A DNA stretch of 5,382 nt from Bacteroidales bacterium (GTDB lineage Bacteria > Bacteroidota > Bacteroidia > Bacteroidales > F082): NCBI GenBank assembly GCA_020853175.1, contig JADYZK010000303.1:1-5382 (forward strand), given 5' to 3'. Of this stretch, positions 1 to 5,382 are shown piece after piece. Made by a program: the position numbers and the translations under genes. Under the pieces are notes generated by a model. It saw nothing but the letters and a program-made list of their open reading frames with translations. It was not told where the DNA came from and did not search any database. Numbering within the stretch: the stretch's first letter is position 1; each line of letters begins with the position of its first letter.

Positions 1-122
1 AAAATGGACATCGGATAATAAATCATGGGTTTGTCGTAAATGGGCATCAATTGCTTGCTTACGGCCAAAGTCAATGGATGAAGTCTGGTGCCGGAACCTC
101 CGGCTAAGATAATGCCTTTCAT
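1..122 (-). CDS. rmlA: Glucose-1-phosphate thymidylyltransferase RmlA (RfbA), N-terminal 40 residues only
   Basis: RmlA joins glucose-1-phosphate and dTTP to give dTDP-glucose and pyrophosphate. This is the first step toward dTDP-L-rhamnose and other deoxysugars of O-antigen or capsule, and it takes place in the cytoplasm. Reading the minus strand from the ATG at 122-120 gives 40 residues that begin [18 protein letters not shown]. This contains the nucleotidyltransferase motif G-G-x-G-T-R-L-x-P-x-T (residues 8-18). [18 protein letters not shown] (residues 22-39) follows and is very characteristic of RmlA, as opposed to the related GalU, GlgC or mannose-1-phosphate enzymes. The start is firm because the family normally begins with M-K-G-I-I-L-A-G-G. 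No Shine-Dalgarno sequence is visible in the leader. The gene lies 39 bp downstream of the RND protein gene on the same strand, so cotranscription is possible. The rest of the protein, usually about 290 residues in all, lies outside the window, so its integrity cannot be judged. Confidence 0.93.
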   Translation of the reverse strand, partial: MKGIILAGGSGTRLHPLTLAVSKQLMPIYDKPMIYYPMSI

Positions 123-161
123 GGTGTTGGTGTTTAAGTTGTTACAACAAATGCTTTTCAA

Positions 162-2549
162 TTACTTCGATTTTTCTATTTCTAATTCATCCAAATCAAT
201 GTCATATTCTTCGTCGAGAATTTCTATCAGCGGCTCTTTGAAAGCTTTGGTCGTGCTCCAACGGTCGAGTGTTAACAATAACGACGGAAGGACGAAAAGG
301 TTCGATAGCATAGCAATGATCAACGTGAATGAAACGAGATATCCCAAGGCTTCGGTGCCTCCAAAAGAGGAGAGGATAAAGATACCAAATCCAAAAAATA
401 GCACTACCGCCGAGTAAATCATACTGAAACCTGTTTCGAGCAAGGCGGCAAGCACCGATTCGTGAATTTTCCAGTTGTTGAGTTTGAGTTGCTGGCGGTA
501 GCGCGATAAAAAATGTATGGTATTATCAACACTGATACCCAGCGCGATACTAAAAATGAGTATGGTTGACGGTTTGATCGAAATACCGGCATACCCCATC
601 ATGGCGGCGGTGAGTATTTGCGGTATGAGATTGGGTATCAACGAAATGACAATCATTTTAAACGACGAAAAAGTGAGGGCCATCAATAAAGCAATAATGC
701 CCAATGCCAAAAGCAACGACGAAATGAGGTTGTTGACCAAATAGTTGGTGCCCTTGAGAAAAACAACGCTGGTGCCGGTGCTGGTTACCGTATAGTCCTC
801 GACCGGAAAAATGGCATTGATTTTTGGAAAAAGGGTCTGTTCGATGCTGTCAATTTGTTTGGTGCTCACATTGGCCAATTGCACGCTTACCCGCGTAACT
901 TGCAGCGATGTGTCAACAAACGAGTTCAGTAAACTGCGTTTATTGCTCTGCAAAGTGGGGATGTACGACAAAATAAAATTACGTTCTTGGTTGTTGGGAA
1001 GACTGTAAAATGAAGAGTCGCCATAGAAGAAGGCTTGTTTTGAAAACTTAACCAATTCCACCAACGAAAGGGGTTTGCTCATTTCGGAATAGAGGGCTAA
1101 AGTGTCTTGCAATTGGTCTATCTTTTCCATGGTCGAAGCCCTCAAAACGCCTTTTTTCTTGTGTGTGTCAATGCAAATTTCATAAGGCATCACCCCGTTA
1201 AAATGCTCCTCAAAAAACATGAGGTCCTTGTACATTTTGTCGCGGTGCGAAATATCGTCCACTACATTGCCTGTAGTGCGCAAAAGGGTAACTCCAAAGG
1301 CGCCCGCAACAAGTAAAACACCTGTGACGCCATACACCCAACTGCGTCTGTTTACCACCACATACACAATTTTTTTAAGGATATGGTTTACATTTCCTTT
1401 TTCAAAATGTTGATAATGAGCCGGTTTAGGCTCGGGCAGGTAACTAAAAATAATGGGAATCATCAACAAGCTCAACACATAAGCCATCAAAATGGTGATG
1501 GAGGCTACAATACCAAATTGAACCAACATATCGTTGCCGGTGATGATAAAAGCCGCAAAACCGGCTGCCGTGGTGGCATTGGTAAGCAGGTTGGCCGAGC
1601 CGATGTTGCGGATAACGCGCGAAAGGGCTTTAACCTTGTTGCCGTGAATAAAAAATTCGCTGTAATATTTGTTCAACAAAAAGATGGAGTTTTCAACGCC
1701 TATTACAATCATCAGCGGGGGTAAAATGCCTGTTAGGATGGTGATTTTATAGCCTAAAATACCCAGAATACCAAACATGAAAACCACTGATATCAATACT
1801 ATTAAGATGATAAAGCTGACGTTTCGTCCCGATCGGAAAAAGGCATATAGAATGAGGAAGGCAACCAGCAAAGCCAGAAAAATGAACAGGATCAATTCGT
1901 GTTGCACCTTTTGGCTGGTTATTGTTCGGATGAAGGGCAGGCCGGAATAGTGAAGCGGCTGGTCGTATTTGGTCGTGTAGGTGTCGAGGGTGTTTTTGAT
2001 GGCGTGCACCAATGGGATTCTTTTTTTACTGTTGAGTACCTTTTTGTCTAAAGTAATCATCATCATGGAAACATTCGACTGTTTATTGAACAACAATCCA
2101 TCATAGAAGGGAAGGTTGTAAATCTTGTTTTTGAGTGAATCCAACTCTAACTGGTTTGTGGGCAACGACTTCATAACCGGAACAAAGTCGAATTTTTTCT
2201 TCTCATCGTTGCGTTCAAGGGTGTAAAGCCGCGACATCGAAACAATTTCATCAACGCCTTCAATTCTACGCACCTTTTCGGTCAAATCAGCCCAAAAAAG
2301 AAACCTGTCGAGTTCAAACAGCTTGTCATCTTGCACTCCAACAAACATGACGCTGCCATCTTGACCAAAGGTTTCTTTAAAGCGTTCATAGGCAATATTT
2401 GCCGTGTCGGTAGCGGGCAACATACGAGCAAAATCGTATGACATCTGGACTTTTGAACCCTCCCAACCCATAAAAAGCGTTATCAAACCGATAATGATTA
2501 AATTAGCAAGTCGGTTTCTAAGGATGATTCTAACAAATAAAGTCCACAT
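162..2549 (-). CDS. RND superfamily (MMPL-type) inner-membrane transporter, 795 residues
   Basis: This is a predicted inner-membrane exporter of the RND superfamily, in the MMPL/sterol-sensing-domain branch rather than the AcrB branch. The fold is the duplicated RND plan. TM1 is near residues 15-30 and is followed by a first extracytoplasmic domain (about 31-217). TM2-6 lie at about 218-238, 244-264, 273-294, 321-340 and 345-369. TM7 (about 403-422) leads into a second extracytoplasmic domain (about 423-605), and TM8-12 lie at about 608-626, 630-650, 660-680, 705-728 and 735-760. TM4 carries GVENSIFLLNKY (284-295) and TM10 carries GISVDNTIHFLSRY (671-684), the paired motifs where the family places charged proton-relay residues. 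The TM10 copy keeps the Asp, while the TM4 copy has Glu-Asn. The C-terminus is strongly acidic (771-795). The ATG at 2549 directly precedes TM1. Characterised relatives move lipids, hopanoids or mycolates, but the cargo here cannot be read from the sequence. No periplasmic adaptor or outer-membrane channel gene is adjacent. Confidence 0.93.
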   Translation of the reverse strand: MWTLFVRIILRNRLANLIIIGLITLFMGWEGSKVQMSYDFARMLPATDTANIAYERFKETFGQDGSVMFVGVQDDKLFELDRFLFWADLTEKVRRIEGVDEIVSMSRLYTLERNDEKKKFDFVPVMKSLPTNQLELDSLKNKIYNLPFYDGLLFNKQSNVSMMMITLDKKVLNSKKRIPLVHAIKNTLDTYTTKYDQPLHYSGLPFIRTITSQKVQHELILFIFLALLVAFLILYAFFRSGRNVSFIILIVLISVVFMFGILGILGYKITILTGILPPLMIVIGVENSIFLLNKYYSEFFIHGNKVKALSRVIRNIGSANLLTNATTAAGFAAFIITGNDMLVQFGIVASITILMAYVLSLLMIPIIFSYLPEPKPAHYQHFEKGNVNHILKKIVYVVVNRRSWVYGVTGVLLVAGAFGVTLLRTTGNVVDDISHRDKMYKDLMFFEEHFNGVMPYEICIDTHKKKGVLRASTMEKIDQLQDTLALYSEMSKPLSLVELVKFSKQAFFYGDSSFYSLPNNQERNFILSYIPTLQSNKRSLLNSFVDTSLQVTRVSVQLANVSTKQIDSIEQTLFPKINAIFPVEDYTVTSTGTSVVFLKGTNYLVNNLISSLLLALGIIALLMALTFSSFKMIVISLIPNLIPQILTAAMMGYAGISIKPSTILIFSIALGISVDNTIHFLSRYRQQLKLNNWKIHESVLAALLETGFSMIYSAVVLFFGFGIFILSSFGGTEALGYLVSFTLIIAMLSNLFVLPSLLLTLDRWSTTKAFKEPLIEILDEEYDIDLDELEIEKSK

Positions 2550-2700
2550 TTTCAGGTAGTTTTAATAAAAAAGAATTGAATCAATCGCGCATTTTTTACG
2601 CAGTTTTCGGCTATCGAAATTAGAATAATAATTTTACATATAAAAATGGTGCGATATTTGTCTTTTTAATCACAGAAAATCAAAAAAAACAGGAGCTATA
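2550..2700. promoter_or_regulatory. Divergent intergenic region, probably holding promoters for both flanking units
   Basis: This 151-bp A+T-rich stretch separates the start codons of two divergent genes, so it should hold at least one promoter in each direction (inference). Bacteroidota promoters use a -7 element of the form TAnnTTTG and a loose TTTG-like -33 element. On the plus strand GATATTTG at 2653-2660 matches seven of eight positions, with a T-rich tract at 2632-2635 upstream. On the minus strand TAATTTCG (complement of 2615-2622) also matches seven of eight. Both are near-matches in A+T-rich DNA and could be chance. No clear operator palindrome or riboswitch-like fold was seen. Confidence 0.35.
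2691..2695 (+). promoter_or_regulatory. Shine-Dalgarno-like AGGAG of the lipoprotein gene
   Basis: AGGAG lies 5 nt upstream of the ATG at 2701 and follows an A-rich run (2682-2689). This supports the ATG at 2701 as the start. The other three visible start codons in the window (122, 2549 and 3895) have A- or T-rich leaders without such a motif, which is usual in Bacteroidota. Confidence 0.55.
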
Positions 2701-3876
2701 ATGAAAAACAAAGTAATCATAATCATTTTGCTATTGGCCATTTTTCAGGGATGTCAAACGCCGGCAAAGTTAGTGCAACAGGGTCAGTATGAGGCTGCAA
2801 TTGCTAAATTAGTTGTTAAAGTAAACAAAGCCAAGCCAAAAGCCAAAGATGTTGAACTGCTGAAACAAACCTATCACGCCGCCAACCAACGCGATCACGA
2901 TGCCATTCAACTGCTCAAATCAGGAGGCGAACCTGACGCTTGGCCTAAAATATTCTATGCTTATCAAAACATGGTCAATCGGCAACAGTTGGTGAAAGCT
3001 CTGCCTGAAAGGCAAAAATCGGCCATTCATTTTGTAAGCATTGACCTGAGCACCGATTATGTAAGTGCCAAAGCCAAGGCGCAGGAATACCTTTATGCCA
3101 AAGCCCATCAGTTGGTCGAGTCGCAACGCAAAGATGATGCCCGAGAAGCTATTGATGTGCTGGATGAATTGCGATTGATTGCACCCAACTATCCGAATAG
3201 CAATGAACTGCAACGGCAAGCCCTGCTTCAAGCCACCAACCGCGTGCTGCTTGTTTTTGTCAACAACACCAACATCAACCTGCCGCCTGCCTTTGAAAAG
3301 GAGTTGATGCAATTTTCGGTGAATCGGTTGGATGAAAAGTTCATTCAATACGATTTGGAAAAACAACGGTCGGTTGCCTACGATTATGTGATTGAAGTAG
3401 CCATTGACCAAATCAATGTTTCTCCCGAAAGGATTGACAGAAGGCTTTTTACAGAGCAAAAAAAGGTGCAAGACGGAATGCAGCCTATGCGCGATAAGGA
3501 GGGAAATATTCTTCTCGATTCAACAGGGAAAGTACTTGAAGAGCCACGCTTTCGTAACCTGGAAGCCACAATACAAGAAACTTTGCTCGAAAAACAAGTA
3601 AGCCTTTCGGGATCGGTTGATTTTTACGACGATCAAAACAGCAAGCTGCTCCATCGCAGCCCCATAAAAGCCAACACTGCCTTCGCTTATATGTTTGCGA
3701 TGCTGATGAATGGCGACCTGAAAGCTGCCAGCCAAAAAACCCTCGATCTCATTAAAAACGGTCCTGCGCCATTCCCAACAGACGAAATGATGGTGATGGA
3801 TGCCGCGAAGCAAATGAACCGAGATATTGCTACCATCATTAAGCGAGAGCGAAAAATAGTTGAAAAAACACCTTAA
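2701..3876 (+). CDS. Predicted lipoprotein with TPR-like helical N-terminal half and an unrecognised C-terminal domain, 391 residues
   Basis: The function is not recognised. Residues 1-18 form a short lipoprotein signal peptide: Lys-2 and Lys-4, a hydrophobic core (5-15), then F-Q-G-C with Cys18 as the likely lipidated residue. The -3 position is Phe rather than Leu, a relaxed lipobox. Residues about 20-180 are mostly amphipathic helix. Segments such as KLVQQGQYEAAIAKLV (23-38) and the stretch around 125-178 (A-K-A-H-Q-L-V, then D-D-A-R-E-A-I-D-V-L) resemble degenerate tetratricopeptide helices. From about residue 181 the protein changes to a mixed alpha/beta pattern with strands at RVLLVFVNN (181-189), DYVIEVAIDQINV (228-240) and VSLSGSVDFYD (300-310). 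The C-terminal tail (about 361-391) is helical and ends in a basic stretch. The start is supported by AGGAG 5 nt upstream and by the signal peptide. The gene is 18 bp upstream of a hydroxyacid dehydrogenase gene, probably cotranscribed, and divergent from the RND gene. An envelope scaffold or assembly role is only inference. Confidence 0.88.
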   Translation: MKNKVIIIILLLAIFQGCQTPAKLVQQGQYEAAIAKLVVKVNKAKPKAKDVELLKQTYHAANQRDHDAIQLLKSGGEPDAWPKIFYAYQNMVNRQQLVKALPERQKSAIHFVSIDLSTDYVSAKAKAQEYLYAKAHQLVESQRKDDAREAIDVLDELRLIAPNYPNSNELQRQALLQATNRVLLVFVNNTNINLPPAFEKELMQFSVNRLDEKFIQYDLEKQRSVAYDYVIEVAIDQINVSPERIDRRLFTEQKKVQDGMQPMRDKEGNILLDSTGKVLEEPRFRNLEATIQETLLEKQVSLSGSVDFYDDQNSKLLHRSPIKANTAFAYMFAMLMNGDLKAASQKTLDLIKNGPAPFPTDEMMVMDAAKQMNRDIATIIKRERKIVEKTP

Positions 3877-3894
3877 AACAGTCAAAAAAAAGTC

Positions 3895-4869
3895 ATGAAA
3901 GGTAAAATATTGTTTATTGACACCGCCCACGAGCATTTGCAGCAACGTCTTGAAAAACTCGGTTTTGAGTGTGTTATTTTTCCGGAGTACCGCTACGATG
4001 ATTATCTAACCATCATCAGCGATTTTGTGGGATTGGTCATCAGAAGTAAAATTCCTTTGGACGAAAAAATCTTAAACAAGGCCACTTCACTTCGTTTTAT
4101 TGCCCGCGTTGGTGCCGGCATGGAAAATATTGATTTGGATGCCGCTGCAAAATTGGGCATCCAATGCCTCAATGCCCCCGAAGGCAATCGCAACGCGGTG
4201 GCTGAGCATGCCATGGGGATGTTGCTCGCGCTGATGAATAAACTATTGGTGGTGGATGCTGAAGTGCGTCAAGGCGTTTGGAAAAGAGCCGAAAACAGAG
4301 GTTACGAAATCAAAGGCAAAACCGTTGGCATTATCGGTTACGGCAATACCGGCAGTACTTTTGCAAAAAAACTGTCAGGCTTTGAGGCTCAAATTTTGGC
4401 CTACGACAAATACAAAACAGGCTTTTCAACTGACTTTGTAAGAGAAAGTAACATGGAGGAAATTTTTCAAAAGGCTGATATTCTCAGTCTTCATGTGCCT
4501 TTAACTGACGAAACTGAAGGTCTTGTGGATGAAACTTATTTGAACAAATTCAAAAAACCGATTTTTTTGGTGAACACCGCCCGCGGCGCCATTGTTAGAA
4601 CCGCCGATTTGCTTTTGGCCTTAAATAATGGACGGGTGAAGGGTGCTTGTTTGGATGTTTTGGAGTTTGAAAAGTTCTCTTTTGAAGACCTTCAGCAACG
4701 AGCGCTGCCCAAAGCTTTTCACGATCTTTTGCAAAGAAAAGACGTTGTACTCAGTCCACATATTGCCGGCTGGACGTTTGAATCTCACTTTTTAATGGCG
4801 GAGGTGTTGGCCGATAAAATAAAACTATTTTTTACTGAAAACGAAAAAAAGGACCTCGCTAAACAGTAA
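3895..4869 (+). CDS. NAD-dependent D-2-hydroxyacid dehydrogenase, phosphoglycerate dehydrogenase type, 324 residues
   Basis: This cytoplasmic oxidoreductase interconverts a D-2-hydroxyacid and its 2-oxoacid with NAD. The sequence is closest in style to D-3-phosphoglycerate dehydrogenase, the first step of serine synthesis. The substrate-side loop has IRSKIPLDEKIL (49-60) and VGAGMENID (72-80). The Rossmann dinucleotide motif is GIIGYGNTG (145-153). Asp171 at the end of the second strand favours NAD over NADP. The catalytic set is complete: Arg230 in NTARGAIV, Glu259 (five residues after Asp254, as in E. coli SerA) and His289 in SPHIAGWT. The Arg-Glu spacing of 29 equals that of SerA, while the Glu-His spacing is 30 rather than 23, so about seven residues are inserted within 260-285. 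There is no C-terminal ACT domain, so the allosteric serine control of long SerA forms is not expected. The ATG at 3895 gives the expected first beta strand and has no Shine-Dalgarno motif. No serC lies next to it, so another hydroxyacid substrate remains possible. Confidence 0.93.
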   Translation: MKGKILFIDTAHEHLQQRLEKLGFECVIFPEYRYDDYLTIISDFVGLVIRSKIPLDEKILNKATSLRFIARVGAGMENIDLDAAAKLGIQCLNAPEGNRNAVAEHAMGMLLALMNKLLVVDAEVRQGVWKRAENRGYEIKGKTVGIIGYGNTGSTFAKKLSGFEAQILAYDKYKTGFSTDFVRESNMEEIFQKADILSLHVPLTDETEGLVDETYLNKFKKPIFLVNTARGAIVRTADLLLALNNGRVKGACLDVLEFEKFSFEDLQQRALPKAFHDLLQRKDVVLSPHIAGWTFESHFLMAEVLADKIKLFFTENEKKDLAKQ

Positions 4870-4884
4870 GGCCCTTTTGGTTTT
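4844..4884. terminator. Probable intrinsic terminator between convergent genes, strongest on the minus strand
   Basis: A hairpin can form between AAAAGGACC (4847-4855) and GGCCCTTTT (4870-4878), with one A-C mismatch and a 14-nt loop that contains the dehydrogenase stop codon. Read on the minus strand, the stem is followed by an unbroken T-run formed by the seven A residues at 4844-4850, part of which also pairs in the stem. This is a good terminator shape for the phosphofructokinase transcript. On the plus strand the stem is followed only by GGTTTT (4879-4884), a weaker tract. The position in the 37-bp convergent gap fits a shared, bidirectional terminator. Confidence 0.6.
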
Positions 4885-4906
4885 GTAAAGGTTTAAATGG
4901 CTTTTA

Positions 4907-5382
4907 TTACCAGTTTAAAATCTTTTTAAAGTCGTATTCTTCAGGATTGTCAAGGTAGGCTCTTGCGGCTACATAATCGTTTTCGCCAATATATTGCAAC
5001 CCGTTTTCAAAAACGACCTTGCATTTTTCGCCTTGCATGTTCACCAAACGTGGTTTCACCTTACCGTTTTCATCTTCAACATCTTTCAGGTAGAGGGGAG
5101 AAGCATTGCCGGCAGGATCGGAGGTTACCATTGCTCCGGTGATGCCTTGATCGAAGAGCAGCTTTACGCCGTAGCCCAGCAGTCCACAATACAGCAAATC
5201 AAAGGCGGTAGGTTTCACGCAACGCAACTCATAGCCCAATTCAACCGGACGACTTTTGATGTCGAGTTTGAGTTCTTTTAATTTAATTTGAAGTAAAATG
5301 TTATAGATGTGGGCTTTACTCACGTTACCCAATTCCGGGTGTCCGTGATCGTCGAAGGTGAAATTCACGCCCGATGAAACGA
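4907..5382 (-). CDS. pfkA: 6-phosphofructokinase family enzyme (ATP- or PPi-dependent), C-terminal 157 residues
   Basis: This glycolytic enzyme phosphorylates fructose-6-phosphate to fructose-1,6-bisphosphate in the cytoplasm. The frame is open to the right edge. The apparent GTG start at 5368 is an internal Val, because V-S-S-G lies in frame upstream, so only the C-terminal part is present. The fragment contains HPELGNVSKAHIYN (visible residues 14-27) and SRPVELGYELRCVKPTAFD (43-61). The second segment aligns without gaps to the E. coli PfkA fructose-6-phosphate site ETRATVLGHIQRGG. Both substrate arginines are kept (visible Arg44 and Arg53), the His is Tyr (visible Tyr50), and the Gly-Gly is Cys-Val. 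The changed segment is more like PPi-type or clade-X PFKs than classical allosteric PfkA. The phosphoryl-donor motif that would decide between ATP and PPi lies outside the window. The gene is convergent with the dehydrogenase, 37 bp apart, and ends at the TAA at 4909-4907 just before a T-tract hairpin. Confidence 0.92.
   Translation of the reverse strand, partial: VSSGVNFTFDDHGHPELGNVSKAHIYNILLQIKLKELKLDIKSRPVELGYELRCVKPTAFDLLYCGLLGYGVKLLFDQGITGAMVTSDPAGNASPLYLKDVEDENGKVKPRLVNMQGEKCKVVFENGLQYIGENDYVAARAYLDNPEEYDFKKILNW

Noticed and set aside
123..161. Short inverted repeat GTTG-TTA-CAAC (139-149) in the RND-rmlA spacer, considered as an operator or terminator
   Set aside because: Four-base arms and no T-tract are too weak to call. 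Such matches are expected by chance.
88..417. Open frame of 109 codons on the plus strand overlapping the rmlA start and the RND 3' end
   Set aside because: It is antisense to two well-supported genes, and its Ser-rich translation reflects the complement of acidic and hydrophobic codons.
1383..1724. Open frame of 113 codons on the plus strand inside the RND gene
   Set aside because: It is antisense to the TM3-TM6 region of the RND protein. Its Gly- and Asn-rich translation is the complement of membrane-helix codons, not a protein family.
2920..3471. Open frame of 183 codons on the minus strand inside the lipoprotein gene
   Set aside because: It lies wholly antisense to a gene with a good start, signal peptide and RBS. 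Its product shows no recognisable domain and is a reading-frame shadow.
3520..3945. Open frame of 141 codons on the minus strand across the lipoprotein-dehydrogenase junction
   Set aside because: It is antisense to both genes, and the translation is rich in His, Phe and Cys in the manner of a shadow frame. No independent signal supports it.
4994..5281. Open frame of 95 codons on the plus strand inside the phosphofructokinase gene
   Set aside because: It is antisense to a clearly recognised conserved enzyme and has no domain of its own.
5366..5368. GTG as a possible start codon of the phosphofructokinase
   Set aside because: The frame stays open to the window edge, and V-S-S-G upstream continues the conserved PFK pattern, so this GTG is an internal Val codon.

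Overview
The window looks like chromosomal DNA from a member of the Bacteroidota (inference). The supporting signs are a moderate-to-low GC content, A-rich leaders without a Shine-Dalgarno sequence in front of three of the four visible start codons, a relaxed lipobox, and a Bacteroidota-like combination of an MMPL-type RND protein, RmlA and a phosphofructokinase with a Y-E-L-R-C active-site segment. There are five protein-coding genes, two of them cut by the window edges. I see no tRNA, rRNA, CRISPR array, insertion sequence or phage signature.

Layout. On the minus strand, bases 2549 down to 1 carry a 795-residue RND/MMPL-type membrane protein. It is followed after 39 bp by the first 40 residues of rmlA (glucose-1-phosphate thymidylyltransferase), which leaves the window on the left. 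A 151-bp A+T-rich intergenic region (2550-2700) separates this unit from a divergent plus-strand pair. That pair is a 391-residue predicted lipoprotein with a helical, TPR-like N-terminal half (2701-3876) and, 18 bp later, an NAD-dependent D-2-hydroxyacid dehydrogenase of the phosphoglycerate dehydrogenase type (3895-4869). The dehydrogenase converges on the 3' part of a minus-strand phosphofructokinase gene (4907-5382), which continues beyond the right edge. A short hairpin with a T-tract on the minus-strand side overlaps the dehydrogenase stop codon and probably ends transcription of the phosphofructokinase gene, perhaps of both genes.

How the genes may work together. rmlA makes dTDP-glucose for deoxysugars of surface polysaccharide, and the RND protein and the lipoprotein are both envelope proteins, so the left and middle parts have an envelope theme. 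A direct partnership is not shown by the sequence. The dehydrogenase and phosphofructokinase are central-metabolism enzymes that seem to be neighbours by chance. I did not find an obviously new multi-gene system. The least explained element is the lipoprotein, whose C-terminal domain I do not recognise.
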